DNA from: Pedobacter psychrotolerans
GTDB lineage: Bacteria > Bacteroidota > Bacteroidia > Sphingobacteriales > Sphingobacteriaceae
Direction: 5' to 3'
Assembly: GCF_004340665.1 (NCBI RefSeq)
Contig: NZ_SLWO01000008.1
Span: forward strand, 184,883-248,882
Length of the DNA stretch: 64,000 bases
Shown one piece after another: positions 7,853 to 18,300 of this stretch (positions within the stretch are counted from its first letter, which is position 1; every line of letters starts with the position of its first letter). The position numbers and the translations under genes were made by a program. The notes beneath the pieces are model-generated. The model did not search any database. It saw only the letters and a list, made by a program, of their open reading frames with translations, and was not told the origin of the DNA.

Positions 7853-9174
7853 TATAGGGATTTGCTAAAATAATTAGTTTTATAGTTTTTCTAATTGATA
7901 TTTTTTATTTATTATGACTTTATGTTGTGGTTTTATTTTTATTGATTTTCAGTTTGTTATGATATTTATTTAAATCTAATATTTTAGGAATTTATGATTC
8001 TTAATCAACGTTATGAGAGGATTTGTTTACGTGAATTTAAGCGTTTTCATAGCACTTAATTTAGTGCCTTAAATTACACTTATTAATCCATTTAAGGGTA
8101 ATATTTTTTCCGGTTTTTATTTTCAGATTGAGTGATGTGCACACAATTATTATTTATTTATATAGAACAGTAAAAGGCTGGATTTAGATTTTATGGATTT
8201 AGCGCTATGAAAATTATGAGTAAAAACACTTTTAATCGGTTTTTGAATATTAACGTGAGCTAAATAATTAGCGGTTTGTGCATATAGCCACTGAGCGTTT
8301 ATTAATCCTAATGGAGAAATAATCTTTCATTTTAAACAAGTACTGAAGAAACCAGCAGCAACATCAATATATAAAATTAGTGTCATTATGGCATATTTGA
8401 TTTAGATGTATTCGTTGATCCGATCATACACGTTTTGATCAGCTGATCATACCTATAATATTAAAAGTTAAGTACCAGGCTTTTCATTTGATCTCTGGCT
8501 AAAATATTAAATAATGAAGTGCATTTTTTGGTTTGAACTTAAGAATTATTCTTTGATAGCATCATCGTTTATATCGCAATTTCGTATGAATTTGATCAGA
8601 AATCATCCAATACGAGGCGCTATTTTAGTCTGTTAATTGTATTTCCTGTGGATATTCGCCTGTCTTTTATAAATTTTTATTTTTTATGATAAATTATAAC
8701 TTATGTGTTTTATTGTGTGTTAAGTATCTTTTAATCAGTGTTTTATATAGTGTATATGGGTGGTGTATTTTGTGCTAGGGAAATAAATTATGATACAGCG
8801 ATTATCACTAAATAATTCCTATTTCTACTGCAGAAGGAGATAAATTGTAAGATCTCTAACGGATTATTTATGTTAAATTGGTGATGCTTATCTATAATTA
8901 TCACCCACCAAACGTGAAGAAAATAGCGTCCTACTAATCGCTTTGAAACATATTTTATATGCTCAATTACCACTGATAATCTTATCTTTTTTAAGATTAT
9001 TTTAAGTATGAAATTCTGGTTTTAAGGCACCTGAAATAGGTTGTTTTATCAAGGTATTAATGCAATACAATCTATTGTAAGAAAGCTCAATCTATTACAA
9101 AATAAATGCGACTAAATAGTATGGGTGATGTTGGCAATTCGTGCCAGTTTTGTCCTGAATTTGGTGTCGAAAAA
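7853..9174. other. long gap without a convincing gene
   Basis: About 1.3 kb of very AT-rich DNA between two reverse-strand genes. No ORF with family features was found. It holds a 14-bp perfect palindrome TGATCAGCTGATCA at 8436-8449, preceded by the related GATCCGATCAT about 20 bp earlier. Otherwise no hairpin or repeat stands out. It may be regulatory DNA or decayed genes. Confidence 0.6.
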
Positions 9175-10053
9175 TTAAAGTTTATTTTTCCTTTTTTTGT
9201 AGATTGGATATAGAAAAATAGCACTTAAAATAATAGCTGCACCAACGTAAAATCCAGCTGTCATTTGCTCTCTATCTTTAAAGAAAATAAAAGCTAAAAG
9301 GATGCCATATACAGGTTCAAGATTAGTAACCAAAGCCACTCTGAAAGCTGATAATGTTCTCATGACAGATACGCCTGCAACATAAGCAACAGAGGTGCAA
9401 AGTGTGCCTAAAATACCAATATAAATCCAGTCATTTATATTCAGGTTGAAGGAAGAATTGATCAGTGATCCATCATATAAACGGTACAAGGTGATCCAGA
9501 AAAGTCCACCAACCAATTCATAAAAACCAATAATAGATGGCTCACTTTTTTGAACCAAGGTTGAATTAATGGTGGAGAAAAGACTCGATGCAACGGCTGC
9601 AAGCAATCCGAAAATGATACCTAAAGTATATTGACCTTCAAATTTAAAGATCATATAGATGCCTAAAATAATGATCAATCCAATTAAAATATCACCCATT
9701 TGAATGGGTTGCTTTTTAATTAAAGGTTCTAAAATTGCAGTAAATAAAGTGAAAGAGGAGAGACATACTAAGGTAACTGAAACTGTAGAAACCTTAATGG
9801 CATGGAAGAAAAATATCCAGTGAATGGCTACAATGGCACCTGTAAAAAAGAACTGTAAAAACTGCTTTTTTGAAATCTTAATGTTCTTTTTTGTGATCAG
9901 AAACCACGCTAAAAGTGTTGATGTCGCAATTAAAACTCTGTACCAAACCAATGGTACTGCATCGATTGAAATTACTTTGCCAAGCACACCGGTAAAGCCC
10001 CAGATGAGTACAGTAAAATGAAGGATAAGTAAGTTTTTCTTGGTTTGCTCCAT
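9175..10053 (-). CDS. DMT superfamily (EamA) transporter
   Basis: 292-residue inner-membrane protein with about ten predicted helices in two EamA repeats. Seen: WGFTGVLGKVIS at the N-terminus, LVCLSSFTLFTAILEPLIKK ending the first repeat, and LVTNLEPVYGILLAFIFFKDRE ending the second; the doubled EP motif before a helix is typical of EamA/RhaT-type exporters. Substrate unknown (metabolite or amino-acid export is usual in the family). Last gene of a reverse operon, 2 bp after the LptF/G gene. Confidence 0.88.
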   Translation of the reverse strand: MEQTKKNLLILHFTVLIWGFTGVLGKVISIDAVPLVWYRVLIATSTLLAWFLITKKNIKISKKQFLQFFFTGAIVAIHWIFFFHAIKVSTVSVTLVCLSSFTLFTAILEPLIKKQPIQMGDILIGLIIILGIYMIFKFEGQYTLGIIFGLLAAVASSLFSTINSTLVQKSEPSIIGFYELVGGLFWITLYRLYDGSLINSSFNLNINDWIYIGILGTLCTSVAYVAGVSVMRTLSAFRVALVTNLEPVYGILLAFIFFKDREQMTAGFYVGAAIILSAIFLYPIYKKRKNKL

Positions 10054-10055
10054 TC

Positions 10056-11159
10056 CTATTTTGGCGCCCGTTTTAACAGGTAGATACCGAGTAAACCAAA
10101 TGCAATAGTAGGGGATATCACTGCCACAACCGGTGGTAATCCACCTTTGGTAGAAAACATTTGTGTGAACTGATTAAACACAATGTAGGCGAAGCTAATA
10201 AAGATGCCAATCCCCAAGGAAACGCCAACACCACCACGTACCTTACGTGAGGAAAGTGCGACTCCGATTAAGGTTAAAATGTAGGCAGAAAGTGGGTGTA
10301 AGAAACGTTTATACTGCTCAAACTCCAGGTCGTTCATGATACCTGTTCCTCTGACTTTTTCCTTACGGATTTTGTCTGCCAACTCACTTGTTGAAAGATT
10401 TTGAACCACATTTGCGTATGCTGAAAAGTCATCAGGGCGCATATCTAAAATGGTGTCTTTTAATTTGCCGTTGCCGTAAATCATCGACTCTTTTAAGCCG
10501 TCAATTTTACGAATAGAGTAATTACTGAGTTGCCATTTCCTCTTCGTAGAATCCCATTTGATGTTGTCAGCAACAATCTTTTTAACCAATACATCTCCAT
10601 TAAAATTGTCTAATGAAAATCTATATCCATAATTGGTTTTATTATCAAAACTTTCAATATAGATGTAAGTTTTGTCATCCAGTTTCATGTGGATATTCGT
10701 TTTCGTAGAAGGGTCATTACGCTTAACGTAAGTGTTCTCAAAACTATTTTTTAAAGTATTGGTGTAAGGTAAAACGTAAAGATTAGAGCCGAGGTTAGCT
10801 GCAAATATAACCGTTGCAGAAACGAAGTAAGGCAATAAGAACCTGTTGAAACTAACGCCCCCGCTTAAAATAGGTACAATTTCTGTTTGATCAGCCATCT
10901 TAGCCGTAAAGAAAATAACGGCAATAAAGTTAATCAGCGGCGATAGCATGTTCACATAAAAAGGAATAGAACCAGCGTAGTATTTAGAAAGAATGCCCCA
11001 GAAACTGAGGCCACTTTTCATAAAATCATCCATTTTTTCGGATAGATCAAATACGACAATGATGATTACGAAAATGGCCAGGGTATATATAAATGTACCC
11101 AGGTATTTTCCAATAATATATTGGTCAATTATTTTTATCTTTCCTTTTAACAGACTCAT
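10056..11159 (-). CDS. LptF/LptG family permease (YjgP/YjgQ)
   Basis: Inner-membrane permease subunit that helps an LptB ATPase extract lipopolysaccharide and pass it to the Lpt bridge. 367 residues: three N-terminal helices with IIDQYIIGKYLGTFIYTLAIF, a periplasmic beta-jellyroll (about 130-270) rich in strands, then three C-terminal helices beginning HPLSAYILTLIGVALSSRKVRGG. This six-helix/jellyroll layout is diagnostic. LptF and LptG cannot be told apart by eye. It sits 2 bp from tgt upstream and 2 bp from the transporter downstream. Confidence 0.9.
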   Translation of the reverse strand: MSLLKGKIKIIDQYIIGKYLGTFIYTLAIFVIIIVVFDLSEKMDDFMKSGLSFWGILSKYYAGSIPFYVNMLSPLINFIAVIFFTAKMADQTEIVPILSGGVSFNRFLLPYFVSATVIFAANLGSNLYVLPYTNTLKNSFENTYVKRNDPSTKTNIHMKLDDKTYIYIESFDNKTNYGYRFSLDNFNGDVLVKKIVADNIKWDSTKRKWQLSNYSIRKIDGLKESMIYGNGKLKDTILDMRPDDFSAYANVVQNLSTSELADKIRKEKVRGTGIMNDLEFEQYKRFLHPLSAYILTLIGVALSSRKVRGGVGVSLGIGIFISFAYIVFNQFTQMFSTKGGLPPVVAVISPTIAFGLLGIYLLKRAPK

Positions 11160-11161
11160 GC

Positions 11162-12292
11162 TTATAATTTTTGGCCTAAAACCTTCACCATTTTATTTTT
11201 CCAGTCGTAAAACTCACCAGAAATTATTTTCTCTCTGGCTTGCTTAACCAACCATAAATAAAAGTGTAGGTTGTGTAATGTCGCAATTTGTGCGCCAAGC
11301 ATTTCTTTGCTATGCACCAAATGCCTCAAATAAGCTTTACTGGTCACCAGGTCAGCATGTAAGTCACTTTCAGCATCAAGTGGAGAAAAGTCATTTTCCC
11401 ACTTTTTATTTCTGATATTAATAATGCCATTTCTAGTGAAAAGCATTCCATTTCTGGCATTTCTTGTTGGCATAACGCAATCAAACATATCAACACCTAA
11501 TGCGATGTTTTCTAATATATTAATAGGTGTTCCAACCCCCATTAAATAACGTGGTTTTTCATATGGTAAGATATCGCAGACCACTTCGGTCATGGCATAC
11601 ATTTCTTCAGCAGGCTCACCCACAGATAAGCCACCGATAGCATTCCCTTCACGGTTCATGCTGGCTATAAACTCAGCAGATTTGATCCTCAAATCTTTAT
11701 ATACAGATCCTTGTACAATGGGGAACAACGTTTGATCAAAACCATATTTAGGTTCAGTATTATCAAAATGCGTGCAACAACGTTTCAACCAGCGGTGCGT
11801 CATTTTAATAGATTGCGATGCATAGGTATAATCGCAGGGATATGGCGTACACTCATCAAAAGCCATGATAATATCAGCACCAATAGTGCGCTGAATGTCC
11901 ATTGCATATTCAGGCGTAAAGAGATGTTTTGATCCATCTATATGGGAATGAAAAGTAACACCCTCTTCTTTAATTTTGCGTACTTTACTTAAAGAATATA
12001 CCTGATAACCACCGCTATCAGTTAAAATCGGGCGATCCCAGCCGATAAATTTATGCAAGCCGCCTGCTGTCTCCAATATATCTAAACCTGGTCTCAGGTA
12101 TAAATGATAAGTATTACCTAAAATAATTTTAGCATCTATATCGTCTTTAAGCTCGCGCTGGTGAACAGCTTTTACTGTTCCGGCCGTGCCAACAGGCATA
12201 AAGATAGGAGTTTGTATTTCGCCATGGGCAGTAGTAACAGTCCCGGCTCTGGCTTTTGATAAAGGATCGTTTGCCTGTAAAGTAAATTTCAT
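11162..12292 (-). CDS. tgt: queuine tRNA-ribosyltransferase (tRNA-guanine transglycosylase)
   Basis: Exchanges guanine-34 in GUN anticodons for preQ1, starting queuosine synthesis. 376 residues. Seen: TPIFMPVGTAGTVKAV, ILTDSGGYQVYSL with the active-site Asp, MAFDECTPYPCDY, GGLSVGEP, YLMGVGTPINILENIA and VDMFDCVMPTRNARNG with the nucleophile Asp. The C-terminal zinc site of most bacterial enzymes (CxCxxC plus His) is absent: the segment reads SPLDAESDLHADLVTSKAYLRHL with no cysteine. Such a loss is, from memory, usual in Bacteroidota. First gene of the tgt-permease-transporter operon. Confidence 0.95.
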   Translation of the reverse strand: MKFTLQANDPLSKARAGTVTTAHGEIQTPIFMPVGTAGTVKAVHQRELKDDIDAKIILGNTYHLYLRPGLDILETAGGLHKFIGWDRPILTDSGGYQVYSLSKVRKIKEEGVTFHSHIDGSKHLFTPEYAMDIQRTIGADIIMAFDECTPYPCDYTYASQSIKMTHRWLKRCCTHFDNTEPKYGFDQTLFPIVQGSVYKDLRIKSAEFIASMNREGNAIGGLSVGEPAEEMYAMTEVVCDILPYEKPRYLMGVGTPINILENIALGVDMFDCVMPTRNARNGMLFTRNGIINIRNKKWENDFSPLDAESDLHADLVTSKAYLRHLVHSKEMLGAQIATLHNLHFYLWLVKQAREKIISGEFYDWKNKMVKVLGQKL

Positions 12293-12519
12293 ATAGGATG
12301 CAAAAGTAACAAATTTACCACAGCTACATATACTGTTGTTTAGTTTAATGGCTTAAATTAAACAATAATGTTGAACTGGTTTTCTGTATCAGAAATCTAA
12401 ATTGAGGTATTGTCAAACATATCTTCTATGAGGCTGAAATAATATTTAGAATGTTTTTTTCAACATCAGGGATATTGCAGATTTAAAATAGGAAATTTGC
12501 GCCTATTTATTTTATCATC

Positions 12520-13647
12520 GTGATCTTAACCTTACCTGAAATTATTCTGCTTTCCATATTGGCTTTTTGCCTTTTAGTTCAACTTTATTTTGTCTTATTT
12601 GTGCACTTAAAGCTGGCTAATGCTGCGGTGGAAGAAATTCCATTTATAGCCAGAAAGCCCCTAAGTGTGATTGTTTGTGCGAGAAACGAAATCAAAAATC
12701 TAAGTGAATATCTACCAACTTTAATGACTCAAAACTATCCAGAATATGAAGTGGTGGTCGTTAATGATCGCTCCTGGGATGGAACTGAAGAGTTTCTGGA
12801 ACAAATGGAGAAAATATACAGCAACCTGAAAGTGGTTAAAATTTTGGATAACGATAAGTTTCTGGCCGGGAAAAAATTTGCAGTAACCATGGGGATAAAG
12901 GCAGCTAAATATGAATGGCTGGTTTTTACGGACGCAGATTGCACTCCAGGATCAGATCAATGGTTGATGAATATGCAACAGCCTGAAGACGAAAATATCG
13001 AAATTGTTTTAGGCTATTCCCCATATTTAAAAAAACGTGGTTTGTTGAATGCCCTGATTCGTTTCGAGACTTTTTTTACTGCTGTTAATTACCTTTCATT
13101 TGCATTAAAAGGAATGCCCTATATGGGCGTAGGCCGGAATATGGCTTACAAAAAGACATTGTTTTTTAAAAATAAAGGATTTGCGGCACACATGCATATC
13201 CCTTCTGGTGATGATGACTTGTTTGTAAATGCCAATGCTAACCGGTTTAATACGGCTATTCGCTTTCATCAGGATAGCCATGTATGGAGCCAACCAAATC
13301 GTACCTGGAGTGGCTACCTGAAACAAAAAAAGCGTCATTTTGGTGCAGGTAAAATGTATCAGGCAAAACATAAGTTTATTTTAAGCCTGCAAATTATTTT
13401 TCAATTTTTATTTTACGGCTTTTTTGTTGCAAGCATGTTTTTAGGTAGGGAATCACCATATATAGCAGGAGGTATACTTTTATTGAGCATTATCATCAGG
13501 AGTTTAATTTATCCGAAGTTATTGAAGCGATTAAACTATGGGGATTTGCGTTGGTGGTTCCCAATATTAGATATACTTTTGTTCTTGTTCTTAATACTGA
13601 ACGGATTTTTTGCCATGTTTGGCCCGAAAAAAGTGAATTGGAAATAG
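12520..13647 (+). CDS. family 2 glycosyltransferase, membrane-anchored
   Basis: 375 residues with an N-terminal helix (about 5-25), a GT-A domain and three C-terminal helices. Seen: PLSVIVCARNEIKNL (nucleotide-binding strand), VVVVNDRSWDGTEE, LVFTDADC (DxD-type metal site), GVGRNMAYKK, SGDDDLFVN (acceptor/catalytic Asp) and the QKKRHFGAG helix that replaces QxxRW. Transfers a sugar, probably to a lipid or surface glycan; donor unknown. The start is a GTG at 12520 with no in-frame ATG nearby that keeps the first helix. It ends 24 bp before rsmG, so the pair is likely an operon. Confidence 0.88.
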   Translation: MILTLPEIILLSILAFCLLVQLYFVLFVHLKLANAAVEEIPFIARKPLSVIVCARNEIKNLSEYLPTLMTQNYPEYEVVVVNDRSWDGTEEFLEQMEKIYSNLKVVKILDNDKFLAGKKFAVTMGIKAAKYEWLVFTDADCTPGSDQWLMNMQQPEDENIEIVLGYSPYLKKRGLLNALIRFETFFTAVNYLSFALKGMPYMGVGRNMAYKKTLFFKNKGFAAHMHIPSGDDDLFVNANANRFNTAIRFHQDSHVWSQPNRTWSGYLKQKKRHFGAGKMYQAKHKFILSLQIIFQFLFYGFFVASMFLGRESPYIAGGILLLSIIIRSLIYPKLLKRLNYGDLRWWFPILDILLFLFLILNGFFAMFGPKKVNWK

Positions 13648-13671
13648 ATTTAACTATAAAAAAATTACCAT

Positions 13672-14307
13672 ATGGCTGATGTAAAACCAGATCTCATTTT
13701 AAAGTACTTTCCAGATCTGAATGCGAAACAAATTGATCAGTTTTCGCAATTATTTGATTTATATGTTTACTGGAATGCGCAAATTAATGTGATTTCAAGA
13801 AAAGATATTGAAGAGCTTTATGAACGCCATGTTTTACATTCTCTGGGAATAGCAAAAGTTTGCACTTTTAGAGCTGGCGAATCTGTTTTAGATGTAGGTA
13901 CAGGAGGAGGCTTTCCAGGCATTCCATTAGCGATTTTGTTTCCTGATACAGAATTTTACCTGGTAGACTCTATTGGCAAGAAGATTAAGGTGGTGAAAGA
14001 AGTGGCTTCTGCTTTAGGTTTAGAGAATTTAAGGGCAGACCATTTGAGGGCAGAGCAAATCAAAGAAAAATTCAACTTTGTGGTTTCGAGAGCGGTTACC
14101 CGTTTAGGTGAATTTTATCCATGGATTCAAGGGAAATTTAAAAAGGATGCGATAAATGCCATTCCGAATGGAATTTTGTACTTAAAAGGTGGCGATTTGG
14201 ATGAGGAGATCAAGGAATCAAAACTGAAAGCAGAATTATATCCGCTTTCAGCTTATTTTGAAGAAGATTTTTTTGAAACCAAATATGTGGTTTACGTACC
14301 GCAATAG
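13672..14307 (+). CDS. rsmG: 16S rRNA (guanine-527-N7)-methyltransferase
   Basis: Methylates G527 of 16S rRNA in the 530 loop using SAM. 211 residues, the family length. Seen: N-terminal FSQLFDLYVYWNAQINVISRKD, ERHVLHSLGIAKV, the SAM loop VLDVGTGGGFPGIPLAIL, FYLVDSIGKKIKVVKEVA, and VVSRAVTRLGEF. All RsmG hallmarks are present. It is convergent with the M28 peptidase, whose stop lies 4 bp away. Confidence 0.95.
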   Translation: MADVKPDLILKYFPDLNAKQIDQFSQLFDLYVYWNAQINVISRKDIEELYERHVLHSLGIAKVCTFRAGESVLDVGTGGGFPGIPLAILFPDTEFYLVDSIGKKIKVVKEVASALGLENLRADHLRAEQIKEKFNFVVSRAVTRLGEFYPWIQGKFKKDAINAIPNGILYLKGGDLDEEIKESKLKAELYPLSAYFEEDFFETKYVVYVPQ

Positions 14308-14310
14308 GTA

Positions 14311-15285
14311 TTAAAGCTTTTCTTTCCTTTTAGGTTGATCCATCATTATCATTTTATCTTTCAATGATTGTTGGAGGCCCGATTGTGTATCTATATTTTT
14401 TACTACTTCCAATACAGTATTTGCCGCATCGCTAAAGAATTGTTTTGTAATGGTTGAATACTCATCTGTTGCCTTGTGGTAATCTTTATGATCTTCCACG
14501 CCAAAATAAAGAAATGGAATGTTTTTGGCATTAAATGCGCCCTGATCGCTTTGATTTGTCCAGTCATCGTGGCCAAGTTTCGGGTCATCATGACCTAAAA
14601 TAACTTTGATATCTTTTCTGGTTGTATCTACATATTTTTTTAGTGCGGGATACCTGAATGTACCACAAACATAAAGTTCAGCTTTTTCACTATGGCCAAT
14701 CATATCCATATTTAAGTTTACAGCAATTGAACCAACTGGTACGGGTGGATTTGCTACAAAAGCTTTGGCACCTTGTAATCCCATTTCCTCTGCATCAAAT
14801 GAGGCGAAAATGATGGTGTTATTGGGTTGGTTTTTCGAGAAGTATGCTGCAATCTTCAGTAATCCTGCCGTTCCCGAAGCATTATCGTCAGCACCGTTAA
14901 ATACTTCTTCTTTAATCACACCTAAATGATCATAATGGGCAGATACTACAATCACATTTTTGCCTTTTCCAGGAATATAGCCAATTACATTGGTACCGTT
15001 GATCTTTGTTCCACTTCTGGAATTGAAAGTAAATTCCTGTGCGTAGTTGACATTTTGGGGGTAGGATTTTAATCCTAGTTTCTGAAAACGCTCAATAATG
15101 TAAGCCCTTGCCATTTCAGCGCCTTTGGTGCCTGTTTTTCTGCCTTGATAGGCATCAGATGATAGAATTTCTACATCTTTAAGTAATTGTGCATCTAATT
15201 TTCCTGAGCCAGTGGTCGTTTGATTTTTAACCGACGAACAGCAGCTGAGCATCATGGCTAAAGGAATAATATATAGGATTTTCAT
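14311..15285 (-). CDS. M28 family zinc aminopeptidase, lipoprotein
   Basis: Secreted exopeptidase anchored as a lipoprotein. Start set at the ATG at 15285, which gives MKILYIIPLAMMLSCC, a signal peptide with lipobox cysteine at residue 15; the nine extra upstream codons would spoil it. The two-zinc M28 site is complete: SAHYDHLGV (His, Asp), NGADDNASGTAG (bridging Asp), FDAEEMGLQG (Glu-Glu), LNMDMIGH (Asp) and VEDHKDYHKATDE (His). Length about 324 residues fits the family. Peptide specificity unknown. Confidence 0.92.
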   Translation of the reverse strand: MKILYIIPLAMMLSCCSSVKNQTTTGSGKLDAQLLKDVEILSSDAYQGRKTGTKGAEMARAYIIERFQKLGLKSYPQNVNYAQEFTFNSRSGTKINGTNVIGYIPGKGKNVIVVSAHYDHLGVIKEEVFNGADDNASGTAGLLKIAAYFSKNQPNNTIIFASFDAEEMGLQGAKAFVANPPVPVGSIAVNLNMDMIGHSEKAELYVCGTFRYPALKKYVDTTRKDIKVILGHDDPKLGHDDWTNQSDQGAFNAKNIPFLYFGVEDHKDYHKATDEYSTITKQFFSDAANTVLEVVKNIDTQSGLQQSLKDKMIMMDQPKRKEKL

Positions 15286-15381
15286 AGTTGTTCTTTTCGT
15301 AATTAAAACCAAGAAGTATAAAGGTATTTAAATTATAATATTGTTTCTAAAAAAACCTTATAGTTTGAAAAAGGCTTTTTA

Positions 15382-18300
15382 TTAAGCGGCTACTTCCCTC
15401 AAATCTACCGCTACAACCCTAGAAACGCCTTGTTCGACCATGGTTACCCCGTAAATGATATCCGTACTAGCAATGGTACGTTTGTTATGCGAAACAATAA
15501 TGAACTGCGACTGATCTGAAAATTTGCGGATAATATTGTTGAATTTATCGATGTTCGTATCATCTAAAGGCGCATCTACCTCATCGAAAATACAGAATGG
15601 AGCAGGTTTTAAAAGATAGAGGGAAAATAACAGTGCTGTTGCAGTAAGGGTTTTTTCACCACCTGATAGCTGATTGATGGATAATGGTCTTTTGCCTTTT
15701 GGACGGGCAATAATATCAATATCAGCCTCTAATGGATTATTTATATCAGATAAAATCAAATCGCAACTGTCTTCTTCATTAAACAGCGAACGAAAAACAA
15801 CTATAAAATGCTCGCGAGCCTTGGTGAAGGCCTGCATGAATTTTTCTTTGGCTGTATCGTCAATTTCTTTGATGGTTTGTAAAAGGTCTGTTTTGGCCGT
15901 GTTTAAGTCCCTTTTTTGATCCTGGATAAAGACATAACGTTCTTCCATTTCTTTAAACGCTTCCATTGCCATCGAATTTATTGCTCCAAATTCATCCAGC
16001 TGGCGTTTCATTTTTTCTACTTTCTGCCTGATTTCAAACTCACTTTCCAATGTTTCTACAGCAGTTTCCGTTTCCAGAAGGTCGTTGATATCAATGTTAA
16101 ATTCTACTGCTAGTCTTTCCTTTAATGAATTGAGGTCTATCTTCAGTGTATTCTTTTTATCTTTGATTTCCGTTAATAAAAAATCAGTTTCTTCACGATT
16201 TTTACGAATAACTGTAATGTTTCCTTCTAAATTATTGATGGTGCCTTTGCTTTCAAAATATTCTTTTTCTACGTCAGCAAGGCCTTTTTCCATGTCTTCA
16301 CGCTGTTGATACATTTCTAAAAGTGTATCATCACTTAAATCAGTATGTTGTAAAGTGGCTGTAATTTGTGCTAATGTTTCCTGCAGTTCCTGATCATTTT
16401 GTGCTATTCTTTTATCCAGTGCTTCTTCCTGGACAAAGCGATAATCTAAATCTTTTTCGAGGCCAGCCAGCTTGTTTTGCTGTTGATGAAAGCGGATATT
16501 ATCTTGATTATATTTGCTTGCAGACTCGTTTACCTGATCCGCAAGTTCCTGATAATTCAATTGCTGTTCCTGCAAATTAAGGTGTTCCTGTTGTTGTTTT
16601 TGCTGTAATTCAACTAATGCGGGTAACTTTTCTTCAAGGGATTTTTCAATGGAAGCGATTTTTTGAGCAATATCTGTTTTCCGGTTTTCGCTGGTGGTGA
16701 TAAATTCCTGATATTGGTCACGCCTGGTTTGAACTGAAATTTGTTCATTGCTAAAACGATTCAATTCCTGCTGCAAAGTATTGATCTCATTTAGTTTTGA
16801 AGCTTCTTTAAGATTGAAAATTTGATTCGTTTCTGCATTAATGACTTCTGTATACCGATTGATCAGTGATTCAGAAGCCTTAATTTCTTTGGCTAAATTC
16901 TCTAGATTTTTAACTCGCCCAATACGCTTTCCCTCAAATAAACCTACTGATCCACCAGATAGTGTGAATCTGCTTTGTGCGTATTTTCCGTTTTTAGCGA
17001 GGATAGTTAGGCTTTCAGCAGAACTTTCTCTGAAAATTTGTTCCTGCTCTGAAACAGCCAGATACACATTTTGCAACAGTAGGTTGCAAAGTTTTTGATA
17101 CTTTTTATCTACATCGATTACCGAAAGTGCCGGAACTAATCCTTCGTGTGGTGTAAAAACAGGATTTTTATCTGGGACATTTTCCAATACGAAAAAATTT
17201 GCACGACCGCGGCTGGAATCTGTTAATAAATTTATAGCCTGAACGGCATCTATATACTCATCAACCACGTAATGGTTCATTACCGGTTCCAGGTAATTTT
17301 CTATCGCTATCCGATAATCTTCATCACAAAACAAGATATCAGAAAGGAGTAAAGCATTTTTTGAAAAGCTATTATTTTTTTTTAGAAAACGAATCGATTC
17401 AGGATAACCTTCTAAACTATCTACGAGTGATTTGGTTAAATTATATTCATTTTGTTTAGCGTCTTTTTTACGGTTCTCAGCAGTAAGTTTTTCTTTGTTT
17501 GATGCTAACGTAATTTCTGATGCCGCCAGTTTTTCTTTAAGGATTTCTTCAGCTTCTTTAAACTGTTTGATGTTACGCTGCTTTTCCGAAATCTGGATGT
17601 CAAGTTCTGCTAAGGCATGATCAAAGGCTTTTAGCTCGAGTGTTTTAGTTTCTGCATCTCCCTCATTTCTATTGGTTTCCTGTACCAAGGCATCTTTTTG
17701 AATGTTGAGGATATCGATTTCTTTTTGCGATTGGTAAACTTGATTTTGCAACTCACCAAGTGATTTAATCAGACGATCAGTTCTATTTTTCTCAGTTTGT
17801 TGCTGTTCCCTTAAAGTATCAAGTGTTAATTTTAGTGACTTTAAATCAGCTTCCAAACGATTAAAAACCTCTGTTTCTATTAAAACCTCTTCATTTAAAC
17901 GCTTGATATTGTATTTGATATGATTAAGTTGATTTTTGTCTTTCTCAAGCTCACCAGCTAAACGGGTTTCTTTTTCCTGCAAGAACCGCATCTGCTCGTT
18001 CTTTACCTTCTTTTCACTTTCATAAGCACGAATTTTGGAGATCAGTTCATTGGTTGCCTTTTGTTGTATGGAAAGATTTTTCTCCTGATTAATGCTGCCT
18101 AACTTAAGCTTTTGCAATTCAGCTTCCTGCTGATCGATTTTGGTACTCAGTTCTGACCTGCTTACCTGCTGATTTTGTTCCTGACTTTCTAATGCATCAA
18201 GGTCTGTGCGAAAAAAGGCAATTCTATGGGTAGCCAATTGAATGCTCAGTTCACGATACTGTTCTTTTAACTTATAGTAACGTTCTGCTTTTTTTGCCTG

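Noticed and set aside
8788..8973. 61-codon reverse-strand ORF in the large gap
   Set aside because: No family features, skewed composition, lies in DNA with no other sign of coding; more likely chance.
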